A stretch of 64,000 nt of DNA from Phytoactinopolyspora halotolerans. Lineage in GTDB: Bacteria; Actinomycetota; Actinomycetes; Jiangellales; Jiangellaceae. The notes below the pieces were generated by a model, which saw only the letters and a list, made by a program, of their open reading frames with translations, was not told the DNA's origin and did no database searches. Shown piece by piece: positions 33,560 through 42,493 of the stretch; position 1 is the stretch's first letter, and every line of letters starts with the position of its first letter. The position numbers and the translations under genes are program-made. Location of the stretch: contig NZ_JAAGOA010000008.1 of NCBI RefSeq assembly GCF_010550675.1, positions 1 to 64,000 on the forward strand. The letters run 5' to 3'.

Positions 33560-34135
33560 CTAGCGGGGAAGGTCAGCGCTCAAAGTCTGAAGGGCCACGT
33601 TGACGGCGGTTGCGCGAAGCTCGTCATGGGGGATGTCGGTGAACAGCGTGGCGCACCTGCTCAGACCATTGGCGACGATGACGGCACGGATTCGCTGTTC
33701 GTTCGTTGCGTCAGCGCCGAACAGCAGCAGCTGGAAGGTGCTGGCCAGCCGTGGAATCCAATTCTCGGCATCCACCTCGGCCAAACCCGACGGGTCCAGG
33801 CTGAGGGCGAGGAAAGCCATGCGGTGGGCGTAGTTGAGGTCGAAGAAGCGTTCCAGGATCTCCCGCTGTGACGAAGGCGCCTCCGCCGACATCTCACTCA
33901 GAAAGCGCTCGACGTCATCGATCCCGGGCTGCAGGACGCTGCGGATCAGATCGTGCTTGGTCGGGAAGTGATAGTAGAGCGCCGCCTTGGTCAAGCCGAG
34001 ACGATCGGCGATGTCTTGCATCGTGGTGTTGGCGAAGCCCTGGCTCACGAACAGCTCGAGCGCGATGCCGTGGATCCGCTGCCTGGTATCCCGGACCCGT
34101 CCGTCACGTCGGCGTTGCGGCTGCTCAAGCTCCAT
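33560..34135 (-). CDS. TetR-family regulator
   Basis: 191 aa. HTH: RQRIHGIALELFVSQGFANT, MQDIADRLGLTKAALYYHF. The start at 34135 is preceded by AGGGAGGAG at ideal spacing; the long open frame upstream is not coding. Divergent from an ABC-2 exporter permease, with inverted repeats between. TetR-type control of this exporter class is common. Confidence 0.9.
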   Translation of the reverse strand: MELEQPQRRRDGRVRDTRQRIHGIALELFVSQGFANTTMQDIADRLGLTKAALYYHFPTKHDLIRSVLQPGIDDVERFLSEMSAEAPSSQREILERFFDLNYAHRMAFLALSLDPSGLAEVDAENWIPRLASTFQLLLFGADATNEQRIRAVIVANGLSRCATLFTDIPHDELRATAVNVALQTLSADLPR

Positions 34136-34204
34136 GCGCTCCTCCCTGTCCCGCATGCGTGACGCACCGCTGATGCGCCCGCAAGGACTCATCCTATACA
34201 GCCG

Positions 34205-34251
34205 GTAACTTACCAACCCGTCGGTAGACAACTGACTCAATGGTAAGTTAC
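34205..34251. promoter_or_regulatory. Operator region between TetR and exporter permease
   Basis: GTAACTTACC (34205-34214) is perfectly inverted at 34242-34251. The left half also forms TACCAACCCGTCGGTA (34211-34226), a 4-bp-armed TetR-like site. Confidence 0.65.
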
Positions 34252-34294
34252 TTTGGCACAGCCGCCTGGCGAACGTGATCGGGGTGATGTCGCC

Positions 34295-35953
34295 ATGAGA
34301 CACGCGAACTCCGGCGCCGCCCGGCCAGCTGCCGGCGACATGCCGCTGAGCCGGGAAGGCACTCTGGCGGGAACCTGGACGCTGATCCGCTTCATCCTCC
34401 GTCGCGACCGGGTGAGGATTCCGGTGTGGACGGTAGCCGTCGGGGGCTCCATCGTGGGGACGGCACTGAGCTACGCAGACACCTTCCCGACCCAGACCGA
34501 CCTGGATAGCCGTGCCGAACTCGCCGGCACGCCGGTCTTCGTCGCTTTCAACGGCCCTGGCTTCGGGCTCGACAACTACACGCTCGGCGCAATGGTCGCC
34601 CACGAGACGCTTTACCTGGCGATCATCCTCGTCGCGCTCATGAGCGTCTTCCTGACGGTCCGGCACACGCGCGCGGAGGAAGAGAGTGGCCGGGCGGAGC
34701 TCGTGAGGTCAGCCGTCACAGGCCGCCATGCCATGCTGGCGTCCAGCCTGGTCGTGGTCTCTGCCCTGAACGTCGTCGTCGGGCTGCTCACCGCCGCAGG
34801 ACTGTCCGGCATCGATCGGCTAGACGGTCGCGGCTCGTTGACATTCGGTATCTCCATGATCGCGGCCGGACTGGTCTTCACCGCGGTGGCCGCCGTCGTA
34901 CTCCAGGTGACCGAGTACAGCAGAGGAGCCGTCGGCATCGGCGTCGCGGTACTCGGAGCCAGCTATGCGGTCCGCGCTGTCGGCGATGTCAGCGAGACCG
35001 GCCTGTCCTGGTTATCCCCCTTCGCCTGGTCGCTGCACACCCGCGCGTACGTGGACGAGCGGTGGTGGCCGCTGCTGCTGTCCCTCACGCTCGCCGTCGT
35101 CCTGACCGCTGCGGCCATCATGCTCAACGCGCGCCGTGACGTGGTTGCGGGACTCATGCCCGCACGTCCTGGGCGCCCACACGCATCCCCTCGGCTGACC
35201 CGACTGGGTGGACTGCCCTTCCGGCAACAGCGAGCCGGCATGCTCGCCTGGACGGCCGGCCTCGCCCTCCTCGGCGCCGCCTTCGGCCCACTGCTCAGCG
35301 ACATCGAGGAGTTCGTCGCTGAGAACGAACGGGTTCAGGAGATCGTCGCCGCAGCCCAGGGTGCGACGATCATCGAGTCGTTCCTGGGCACCATCACCGG
35401 CATGCTCGCCTTGCTCGCCACCGGTTTCGCGGTCTCCTCGGCCCTCCGGATGCGGAACGAGGAGGCCGTCGGCCGACTGGAGCCGCTCCTCGCCACCGGG
35501 CTCCCCCGCCACCGATGGATGGCCGGATACCTCATCGTCATGCTGGGTGGCAGCATGATCGTCATGCTCGCCGGCTCGCTCACACTGGGCGTCACGGCGT
35601 CCATCGACCAGCGCGACCCGGCGCTGGTGTTCAATCTGCTGGCAGCGGGTGTGGTACACATGCCGGCGATCTGGGTGGTGGCCATGCTCGCGGTGGCACT
35701 CTTCGGCGTGCTGCCGAGGTTGGCCCCAGCCGCATGGCTGGTGCTCGGATACGGCGTCATTGTCAGCCTGCTGGGACCCGCGATCGGATTGGAGGAGTCG
35801 CAGCTGCGCAATCTCTCCCCCTTCGACCACGTCCCAGAGCTGCCTGGGGCGGAGTTCAGCATCATGCCGGTCGTCATCCTCAGCGCCATAGCCGTCGGGC
35901 TGGCCCTTGCCGGCCTCGCCGGATTCCGCCGCCGCGATCTCCACGCCGCCTGA
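34295..35953 (+). CDS. ABC-2 type exporter permease (tetronasin/polyketide-exporter type)
   Basis: 552 aa membrane protein with about 12 helices in two repeats. FILRRDRVRIPVWTVAVGG begins the first and FRQQRAGMLAWTAGLALLG begins the second. EEESGRAELVRSAVTGRHAM and EEAVGRLEPLLATGLPRHRW are the cytoplasmic coupling loops repeated in each half, as in antibiotic-exporter permeases. Start ATG 34295. In this family the ATPase gene normally lies immediately upstream in the same operon; here there is none, only the operator region and the divergent TetR. It must borrow an ATPase from elsewhere or be inactive. Confidence 0.9.
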   Translation: MRHANSGAARPAAGDMPLSREGTLAGTWTLIRFILRRDRVRIPVWTVAVGGSIVGTALSYADTFPTQTDLDSRAELAGTPVFVAFNGPGFGLDNYTLGAMVAHETLYLAIILVALMSVFLTVRHTRAEEESGRAELVRSAVTGRHAMLASSLVVVSALNVVVGLLTAAGLSGIDRLDGRGSLTFGISMIAAGLVFTAVAAVVLQVTEYSRGAVGIGVAVLGASYAVRAVGDVSETGLSWLSPFAWSLHTRAYVDERWWPLLLSLTLAVVLTAAAIMLNARRDVVAGLMPARPGRPHASPRLTRLGGLPFRQQRAGMLAWTAGLALLGAAFGPLLSDIEEFVAENERVQEIVAAAQGATIIESFLGTITGMLALLATGFAVSSALRMRNEEAVGRLEPLLATGLPRHRWMAGYLIVMLGGSMIVMLAGSLTLGVTASIDQRDPALVFNLLAAGVVHMPAIWVVAMLAVALFGVLPRLAPAAWLVLGYGVIVSLLGPAIGLEESQLRNLSPFDHVPELPGAEFSIMPVVILSAIAVGLALAGLAGFRRRDLHAA

Positions 35954-36050
35954 TCCGGTTCCAACGACGGCCCGACACCAGCAGGCCACCGCGCGATCCC
36001 GCCCGGCGATCACTACAATTTCAGACCTGGGTCAGGGAGAGGACGCGCCG

Positions 36051-36413
36051 ATGGACCATGTGGAGATCATCGACAACCTCGATCGCCGTCGTTTCGAGAT
36101 CTACGACGGCGCAGACCTGGCGGGGTTCCTCGAATACCGCGTGGAGTCGGCCGCCATCTCATTGATCCACACCCAGATCGACCCGCATTTCCAGGGCAAA
36201 CACCTCGCCGGAAGGCTTGTCCGGCATGTCCTGGACGAAGCCCAGGGACGCGGCCTCGCAGTCCTGCCATGGTGTCCTTTCGTCCGAGACTGGATCATCG
36301 GCCATCCGGCCTACGTCGCTCTCGTGCCGGAATCCCGGCGGGAGGAATTCGGCCTGACCGAGGTCGCCGCCTCGTCCGACTCCGACACGGACGGTGCGTC
36401 GCCGGAGTACTGA
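36051..36413 (+). CDS. GNAT-like N-acetyltransferase (YjdJ type)
   Basis: 120 aa small GNAT fold. LAGFLEYRVESAAISLIHTQ, IDPHFQGKHLAGRLVRHVLDEA (acetyl-CoA-binding loop), VLPWCPFVRDWIIGHPAY. The last ~20 residues are acidic and low-complexity. GGGAGAGGA precedes the ATG. Substrate unknown. Confidence 0.85.
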   Translation: MDHVEIIDNLDRRRFEIYDGADLAGFLEYRVESAAISLIHTQIDPHFQGKHLAGRLVRHVLDEAQGRGLAVLPWCPFVRDWIIGHPAYVALVPESRREEFGLTEVAASSDSDTDGASPEY

Positions 36414-36480
36414 GTTCTACTCACCCTGGCTGTGGTGCGACTATTAACTCGAACGTGCACATTCCCCACCAGGAGGCCGG

Positions 36481-38142
36481 GTGAGCCGCAGGCCGGTACT
36501 GCTGACTGTCGAGGACGATCCCACGGTCGGCCGGGTGATCGCGCGCGATCTGCGCCGCCGTTACGGCCAGGCCTATCGCGTGGTTCGCGCACAGAACGGC
36601 CCAGAGGCGCTGGAAGCGCTCCGGGAACTCACGGTGCGAAGCGAGGCTACCGCGCTGATCCTGGCGGACTATCGCATGCCGGGCATGAACGGCATCGACT
36701 TTCTCGAACGAGCCATGGACCTCGCTCCGCGCGCACGCCGCGTGCTACTCACCGCGTATGCGGACACAGACGCGGCGATCCGGGCCGTCAACGATGTGGA
36801 CCTGGACCATTACCTGCTCAAGCCATGGGATCCACCCGAAGAACAGCTGTACCCCGTGCTCGACGAGCTGCTCGAGACGTGGGCGGCAGGCAGCCGCCCC
36901 GGGTTCGACGGCATCAACATCATCGGGCATCAGTGGTGCGCGACCACCCAGGCGTTGAAGGAATTCCTGGCGAGTAATCAGATTCCCTATCGGCACCTCC
37001 AGGGTGAGGACGCCAGAGCCCTTGCCCAGGCCGCCGGGATCGGAGACGATGCCGCGCTGCCGGTGCTGGTGATGGATGACGGCGTGGTGCTCAGCCGCCC
37101 CAGCCTGCGCGACGTCGCGGAACGCTGCGGCCTGGCCACCACCGCGGGCAGCCCGTTCTACGACGTCGTGGTGGTAGGCGGTGGGCCGGCTGGCCTTGGC
37201 GCGGCGGTCTATGCGGCGAGCGAGGGGCTGCGCACACTGCTGGTGGAGCGGGCCGGCGTCGGCGGCCAAGCAGGCAGGAGCAGCCGGATCGAGAACTACC
37301 TCGGATTTCCGCACGGCGTATCCGGCGCAGATCTCGCCCAACGGGCACGTGAACAGGTGCTCCGCTTCGGTGTAGAGGTCATCACCACCGCCGAGGCGGT
37401 CGGGCTCGAGGCACGCGGCGACGGGCGCGTCGTGCGGTTCAGCGACGGCACCGAAGTCACCGCGCATGCCGTCGTCCTCTCCACCGGTGTGTGGTGGGCC
37501 CGGCTTCCCGCCGACGGCGCCGAACAGCTCGCCGGCCTGGGCGTGTACTACGGCGCCGCCGCACACGAGGCGGCCGGCTGTAAGGATCAGGACGTCTACA
37601 TCGTGGGCGCGGCGAACTCGGCCGGTCAGGCGGCGCTGCACTTCGCTGAATACGCCAAGCGCGTCGTCATGCTCGTCCGCGGGCCGGACCTTCGTCGCCG
37701 GATGTCGGAGTATCTGGTCACCCGGATCGAAGCCCATCCCAGCATCGACGTGCGCACTTGCACCGAGGTCACCACGTGCGCCGGCGACGGCCACCTGGAG
37801 CGCATCACCGTCACCGACACCCGAGACGGCCGGACCGAGGAACTCCCCGCCGACCGGCTGTTCGTCTTCATCGGCGCACAACCACCCACCGACTGGCTGA
37901 GCGACGCCTTCCTCCGGGACGATCGCGGTTTCCTGCTGACCGGCCCGGCGCTGTTGGACGACGACGGGCGTCCGCCACGCACGTGGCCGCTGTCACGTTC
38001 CCCTTACCACCTGGAGTCCAGCGTTCCCGGCGTGTTCGTCGCGGGCGACGTCCGTGCGGAATCGGTGAAACGGGTCGCCTCCGCGGTCGGCGAGGGCGCC
38101 ATGGCCATCACCCTCATCCACCGTTACCTGGAGGCCACGTGA
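36481..38142 (+). CDS. Response-regulator / thioredoxin-reductase-like fusion protein
   Basis: 553 aa in three parts. (1) A receiver domain, residues 6-120, with E11/D12/D13, phospho-acceptor D63, T91 and K114. (2) A glutaredoxin/thioredoxin-like domain, about 143-217 (WCATTQALKEFL, LPVLVMDDGVVLSRPSLRDV). (3) A pyridine nucleotide-disulfide oxidoreductase fold from 227, with VVVVGGGPAGLGAAVYAASE and a late FVAGDVRAESVKRVASAVGEG. The thioredoxin-reductase CxxC is missing; the region reads YYGAAAHEAAGCKDQDVYIV with only one Cys. So the flavoprotein probably does not reduce thioredoxin in the usual way. GTG start with AGGAGG. It overlaps the kinase gene by four bases (GTGA), forming a signalling pair. 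Confidence 0.9.
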   Translation: MSRRPVLLTVEDDPTVGRVIARDLRRRYGQAYRVVRAQNGPEALEALRELTVRSEATALILADYRMPGMNGIDFLERAMDLAPRARRVLLTAYADTDAAIRAVNDVDLDHYLLKPWDPPEEQLYPVLDELLETWAAGSRPGFDGINIIGHQWCATTQALKEFLASNQIPYRHLQGEDARALAQAAGIGDDAALPVLVMDDGVVLSRPSLRDVAERCGLATTAGSPFYDVVVVGGGPAGLGAAVYAASEGLRTLLVERAGVGGQAGRSSRIENYLGFPHGVSGADLAQRAREQVLRFGVEVITTAEAVGLEARGDGRVVRFSDGTEVTAHAVVLSTGVWWARLPADGAEQLAGLGVYYGAAAHEAAGCKDQDVYIVGAANSAGQAALHFAEYAKRVVMLVRGPDLRRRMSEYLVTRIEAHPSIDVRTCTEVTTCAGDGHLERITVTDTRDGRTEELPADRLFVFIGAQPPTDWLSDAFLRDDRGFLLTGPALLDDDGRPPRTWPLSRSPYHLESSVPGVFVAGDVRAESVKRVASAVGEGAMAITLIHRYLEAT

Positions 38143-39554
38143 GCGCAGAAGCACGCATCGACCTGGCCGAACTACGCACGCTGTTCCTCTTCGAGGGACT
38201 CACCGAAGAACAGTTGCGGTTCGTCGCCGATCGGTCCAGCGTCCGCGCCTATCCGGAGAACGGCGTGGTCTTCCGCGAAGGGGAGCCGTCCGACGCGCTG
38301 TGGGTGTTACTGGACGGAACGCTGCGGCTCATCCGCCACTCCGAGGACGACGACGTCCTGGTCAACGAGACCGACCACCGGGGCGCCTACGCGGGCGCGG
38401 TCCGCGCGTTCGCCAGCTCGGCCGCGCAGACATACCAGAGCTCGCTCATCGCCGTCCGGCCGAGCCGATTCCTGCGCTTCCCAGCCGACGACTTCGCTGC
38501 CTTCATTCAGCGCTGGTTTCCGATGGCCAAGCACCTCTTCGACGGCCTGTACGTCGGAATCCAGGCCGCGGAGGGCACGGTACGGCAGCGGGAACACCTC
38601 GCGCAGCTCGGCCGGCTCTCGGCGAGTCTGGCACACGAGCTCAACAATCCCGCCGCGGCCACGGTGCGGGCCAGCGGGCAGCTGCGGGCACGCGTCGCGC
38701 ACATGCGACACAAGCTCGGCATGATCGCCGAGGGTCTGGTCGAACCGACCACATTGGCACGGCTGATCGCCATCCAGGAGGCCGCGGTGGAGCGTGCGTC
38801 CAAGAAGCGGGATCCGTTGACCCCGATCCAGGTGACGGATCTCGAGGATGAGCTCACGGACCATCTGGAGAGCCTCGGCGTCACCGGCGCCATCGACCTC
38901 GCGCCCGTATTCGTGGCCGCCGGCCTCGATCCCACCTGGGTCGACGACGTGGCCGCCGACGTCGGCCCCGATCTGGAGAGTGCGCTGCGCTGGCTCGGAT
39001 ACACGCTGGAGACGGAGGCGCTGATGGACGAGATCGAAGAGGCGTCGGCACGCATCTCGACGCTGGTCGAGTCGGTCAAGCAGTACTCCCATATGGACCA
39101 GGCCGCGCACCAGGAGATCGACATCCACCCGGGCATCGACAGCACGCTGACCATGCTCGGGCACAAGCTGGCCGGCATCGAGATCCGCCGGGACTACGAC
39201 GACGCGCTGCCACGCGTCCCTGCCTACGCCGCGGAGCTGAACCAGGTCTGGACCAACCTCATCGACAATGCCGTCGACGCCATGGACGGTACGGGGGTGC
39301 TGACGGTGCGCACCTACCGCGACGCCGATGCGGTCGCGGTCGACGTGCAGGACACGGGGACCGGCATTCCGGCGGAGGTACGGAGCAGGGTCTTCGACGC
39401 CTTCGTCACGACCAAGGCCGCCGGCAAGGGCAGCGGGCTGGGTCTGGACAACGCCAAGCGGATCATCGAGCGGCGGCACCGAGGATCGCTCACCTTCGTC
39501 ACCGGATCCGACGGCACCACCTTCACCGCCAGGCTGCCGCTCACCGCACGATAG
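38139..39554 (+). CDS. Histidine kinase with N-terminal cyclic-nucleotide-binding (CRP-like) domain
   Basis: 471 aa soluble kinase. The cNMP-binding fold is about residues 10-130 (LFEGLTEEQLRFVADRSSVR, VVFREGEPSDALWVLLDGTL). The H-box LGRLSASLAHELNNPAAATV is near 158-177, the N-box NQVWTNLIDNAVDAM, the G1 DTGTGIP and the G2 GKGSGLGLDNAKRII. Coupled by GTGA to the receiver/flavoprotein gene, whose D63 is its obvious partner. It has no transmembrane segment, so it senses a cytosolic signal, possibly a nucleotide or redox state. Confidence 0.92.
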   Translation: MSAEARIDLAELRTLFLFEGLTEEQLRFVADRSSVRAYPENGVVFREGEPSDALWVLLDGTLRLIRHSEDDDVLVNETDHRGAYAGAVRAFASSAAQTYQSSLIAVRPSRFLRFPADDFAAFIQRWFPMAKHLFDGLYVGIQAAEGTVRQREHLAQLGRLSASLAHELNNPAAATVRASGQLRARVAHMRHKLGMIAEGLVEPTTLARLIAIQEAAVERASKKRDPLTPIQVTDLEDELTDHLESLGVTGAIDLAPVFVAAGLDPTWVDDVAADVGPDLESALRWLGYTLETEALMDEIEEASARISTLVESVKQYSHMDQAAHQEIDIHPGIDSTLTMLGHKLAGIEIRRDYDDALPRVPAYAAELNQVWTNLIDNAVDAMDGTGVLTVRTYRDADAVAVDVQDTGTGIPAEVRSRVFDAFVTTKAAGKGSGLGLDNAKRIIERRHRGSLTFVTGSDGTTFTARLPLTAR

Positions 39555-39594
39555 TCCGGCGCTCGGCCACTTCGCCGCGATCCGCAACCACCGG

Positions 39595-39637
39595 GTTGCA
39601 CTTCTCGATACAATGTGCAACTCTGTAGTTGCACATT
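39595..39637. promoter_or_regulatory. ArsR operator upstream of the SRPBCC-ArsR-VOC operon
   Basis: AATGTGCAAC (39612-39621) is perfectly inverted at 39628-39637 with a 6-base spacer; an extra half-site GTTGCAC lies at 39595-39601. It is 26 bases before the first gene. Confidence 0.8.
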
Positions 39638-39663
39638 CCATTCGCTCTTCGTGGAGGACCCGC

Positions 39664-40116
39664 ATGGCCACGGACGTCGACACCATCGAGCGCGAGATCC
39701 TCATCGAGGCTCCGCTCTCGCGCGTCTGGAATATCGTGACGCGTGCCGAGCATCTGGGCACGTGGTTCGCCGATGCCGGCGCTGAGATCGACCTGCGCCC
39801 CGGCGGGGTTCTCACACTGACCTGGAAGGAATACGGCGCCCACGACGGCCGGGTCGAGACGGTCGAGCCACCCCACACGTTCGCCTTCCGCTGGGCGCTG
39901 CGGACCGGCGAACCGATCACCGACGGCAACTCCACGCTGGTGGTGTTCACCCTTTCGGCTGAAGGCGAAAGCACCAGGCTCAAGGTCGTGGAGAGCGGGT
40001 TCACCGCGCTCGCCGTCGACGCTGCCGGCCGCGCCAAGCATATCGAGGAGAACACCCAGGGCTGGCGCGCCGAGCTGGACGAACTGCGCGTGTACGCGGA
40101 GTCCGCCGGCGCATGA
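39664..40116 (+). CDS. SRPBCC (AHSA1-like) protein
   Basis: 150 aa. The START-like fold is shown by ILIEAPLSRVWNIVTRAEHL, TWFADAGAEIDLRPGG and a C-terminal helix ENTQGWRAELDELRVYA. Proteins of this type paired with ArsR regulators are common in actinobacteria, with unknown ligand. GGAGGACC precedes the ATG. Its stop overlaps the ArsR start (ATGA). Confidence 0.88.
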   Translation: MATDVDTIEREILIEAPLSRVWNIVTRAEHLGTWFADAGAEIDLRPGGVLTLTWKEYGAHDGRVETVEPPHTFAFRWALRTGEPITDGNSTLVVFTLSAEGESTRLKVVESGFTALAVDAAGRAKHIEENTQGWRAELDELRVYAESAGA

Positions 40117-40451
40117 ACCAGCCGGACCTCGACGCAGTGCTGGTCGCGCTGGCCGAGCCGACTCGACGAACGCTGCTCGACCTGCTCACCGAGCGCGGTG
40201 AGGCAAGCGCCAGTGCGCTCGCCCAGGCAATGCCGGTGACCCGGCAGGCGGTGGTCAAGCATCTCGGCGTGCTTGACGACGCCGGCCTCGTCACCGGTCG
40301 ACGGATGGGACGCGAGGTTCTCTACCAGGCACGCCCGGAACGGCTCGAAGACGCCGCGCGGCGGATGAGCGCCCTCGCCGCCGTCTGGGAAACCCGACTG
40401 TCCGCAATCAAACGCCTTGCCGAGACCCCTGAGGAAGGAACACAACCATGA
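40113..40451 (+). CDS. ArsR-family regulator of the SRPBCC operon
   Basis: 112 aa. LVALAEPTRRTLLDLLTERG, ASALAQAMPVTRQAVVKHLG, VLDDAGLVTGRRMGREVLYQ: a canonical winged helix without metal-binding cysteines. Coupled on both sides by ATGA overlaps. The palindrome at 39612-39637 is its likely operator, giving autoregulation. Confidence 0.9.
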   Translation: MNQPDLDAVLVALAEPTRRTLLDLLTERGEASASALAQAMPVTRQAVVKHLGVLDDAGLVTGRRMGREVLYQARPERLEDAARRMSALAAVWETRLSAIKRLAETPEEGTQP

Positions 40452-40840
40452 ACCAGCCGACATTCGACGGCGGCGTCAACATCGCCATGAAGATCCCCCG
40501 CGTCCATTTCGAATCCACCGTCGCCTTCTACCGCGACGTACTCGGCCTCCCGACCGAGGACGTCAGCGGGTCCGATGTGGCCACCGGGGTGTCACGCAGT
40601 TACCGGTGCGCCTTCGGCCCCAGCACGCTCTGGCTGGACGAAGTCGAGACCTACAGTCAGACCGACGTATGGCTGCAGCTCAACACCGACGACATCGACG
40701 CTGCCATGGAACACCTGAAGGCGGCGGGCGTTCCAGCACGGGACGAGCTGGAACCGTTGCCGGACCCGTCGAGCGCGCATTGGATCGCCAACCCGGCCGG
40801 CGTGGTGCACCTGGTCAACCAGATGGAACCCACGCCCTGA
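40448..40840 (+). CDS. VOC-family protein (third gene of the SRPBCC-ArsR operon)
   Basis: 130 aa. MKIPRVHFESTVAFYRDVLG starts the fold; WLQLNTDDIDAAMEHLKAAG the second half; it ends NPAGVVHLVNQ. Translationally coupled to the ArsR gene. Function unknown; the operon context suggests binding or detoxifying a small hydrophobic compound. Confidence 0.87.
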   Translation: MNQPTFDGGVNIAMKIPRVHFESTVAFYRDVLGLPTEDVSGSDVATGVSRSYRCAFGPSTLWLDEVETYSQTDVWLQLNTDDIDAAMEHLKAAGVPARDELEPLPDPSSAHWIANPAGVVHLVNQMEPTP

Positions 40841-40884
40841 CCCAGCGCGGTCCGCGTGTCGCGCGACGGCGCTATGGTTGCGGC

Positions 40885-41283
40885 ATGAAGGATGCAGCAT
40901 TCATCCGAAAGATAGATTGCGTCCGGATACCCGTTCCCGACCTTGACCAGGGCCTCGATTTCTACTGCTCGCGGCTAGGCCACGAACTTATCTGGCGGAC
41001 TGCGACACAAGCTGGCCTACGATTTCCAGAGTCGGACGCGGAACTCGTGCTGCAAACGGAGCATCCAGAACACGAGATCGACCTCCTCGTTGAATCAGTG
41101 GACCAGGCGCTCGAACATATCGAGGCAGCCGGCGGTTCCTGCGTGTCAGACCCCATAGAGATCCCAGTCGGCCGCGTCGCCGTCGTGCACGATCCGTTCG
41201 GCAACCCCTTTGTGCTGATCGAACTCTCCAAGGGTCGATACACCACGGACACGCAAGGCAACGTGACAGGCGTCGAAACATGA
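40885..41283 (+). CDS. VOC-family protein
   Basis: 132 aa. IRKIDCVRIPVPDLDQGLDF, YCSRLGHELIW, EIDLLVESVDQALEHIEAAG, RVAVVHDPFGNPFVLIELSK. It lies 44 bp after the previous VOC gene but with no coupling and lower GC at the third codon position, so it may be an independent arrival. The open frame continuing upstream is not homologous. Substrate unknown. Confidence 0.86.
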   Translation: MKDAAFIRKIDCVRIPVPDLDQGLDFYCSRLGHELIWRTATQAGLRFPESDAELVLQTEHPEHEIDLLVESVDQALEHIEAAGGSCVSDPIEIPVGRVAVVHDPFGNPFVLIELSKGRYTTDTQGNVTGVET

Positions 41284-41343
41284 GCCTCTGCAGCCGCACG
41301 GCCAGGGACCTGCCCGCGGCCGGCCATCGTGCTGCGCTCGAGT

Positions 41344-42327
41344 TCAGGGAGCGACGTCGGCCGTATAGACAAGCACCTGTGTACCGGCTCCCTCGTCAGC
41401 GTCATCGGGGGCGGCATAGAGGGTGAGCCGCGCACCGTCGGCGGTGGGCTCGGCGTCCAGGTCCGTCGGATTGCGGGTGATGACGTGACCGGCCGTCGAC
41501 CAGAGCTGCAGCGGCACCTCGTGCAGGATCCGGTGCTCGTCGCGGAGGTCGATCATGGCGAAGCCGCCCAGCTCGTAGCTGCCCTCGATGCCGGGCGGCG
41601 CCGCCAGTCCGGTCACCCCGGAGCACAGCGTCTTGCGGGACGCGACGTACTCACAATCCTGGTAGTCCAGGAAGTGGTTCTCGTTGAGCCAGAAGTCCTT
41701 CTGCTTCCCGGCAAGGCTCCATTCGTAGAACCGTCGCGAACCCCAGGACTGACCCACCAGGCGCCCGGACAGCTGGTCCACAACCACACCACCGATGTGG
41801 TCGTCCACGCCGAACAGCCGGGTCACCTGATACGTCTGTAGATCGATGCGATAGATGTCCGAGGAGCTGTCCGGACGGTACTCGGCGACCGGGACGTAGA
41901 GCGCGTCACCGTGCACGTCGATTCCGCCAGGGTGGTAGCGATGGCCGTCGGCGATCTCGATGTCCTCCAGCAGGTTGCCCTCGAGGTCGAGCACGAAGAC
42001 GTGACCGACACCCCGGCCCGGACTGCGGTCGTAGCCGTCGATCGGCTCCGGATAACGCTCCGGCCGCTCGATCACCTCCACCGAGGACAGGTAGATCCGG
42101 TCGCCCACCACCTCCATCGCCTGTGGGTGGAACGTCTCGAAGTCCAGGTCGACGGTGTCGACGTGCAGCCACTCGGTGTTGCGGTCCACCTGCTCGAACG
42201 CCGAGACGAGCAGCTCGTCCCGGCCTTTCGGACGAGCGTCCCCGGCCGAGTCGGCGGACGTGGCGATCGCCGCCAACCCTGCGATGAGGGACGTGGCTCC
42301 GGTGAGGACAGCAAGGCGCGCTCTCAT
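41344..42327 (-). CDS. Secreted DUF6454-family protein
   Basis: 327 aa. A signal peptide is evident (MRARLAVLTGATSLIAGLAA, cleavage probably near residue 28). The rest looks like a beta-propeller: FHPQAMEVVGDRIYLSSVEV, GRGVGHVFVLDLEGNLLEDI, GHRYHPGGIDVHGDALYVPV, HIGGVVVDQLSGRLVGQSWG. I assign DUF6454 from recall of actinobacterial homologues; the biochemical role is unknown. Convergent with the VOC gene. Confidence 0.8.
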   Translation of the reverse strand: MRARLAVLTGATSLIAGLAAIATSADSAGDARPKGRDELLVSAFEQVDRNTEWLHVDTVDLDFETFHPQAMEVVGDRIYLSSVEVIERPERYPEPIDGYDRSPGRGVGHVFVLDLEGNLLEDIEIADGHRYHPGGIDVHGDALYVPVAEYRPDSSSDIYRIDLQTYQVTRLFGVDDHIGGVVVDQLSGRLVGQSWGSRRFYEWSLAGKQKDFWLNENHFLDYQDCEYVASRKTLCSGVTGLAAPPGIEGSYELGGFAMIDLRDEHRILHEVPLQLWSTAGHVITRNPTDLDAEPTADGARLTLYAAPDDADEGAGTQVLVYTADVAP

Positions 42328-42493
42328 AGCCGGGACTTTAGACGTGGAGGAGAAGCCGGCGCGCGACGCGGGGTTGGCGTCTCCGCGAACCCTTGGCGAA
42401 TCGCACATGACCGGTGCAGCCGTAAGTTCGCGGTAAGAACGGCGTAAGCCCCGTACGTCATCGTGGCGCTGACGACGAGCGCTAAGGGGTCTT

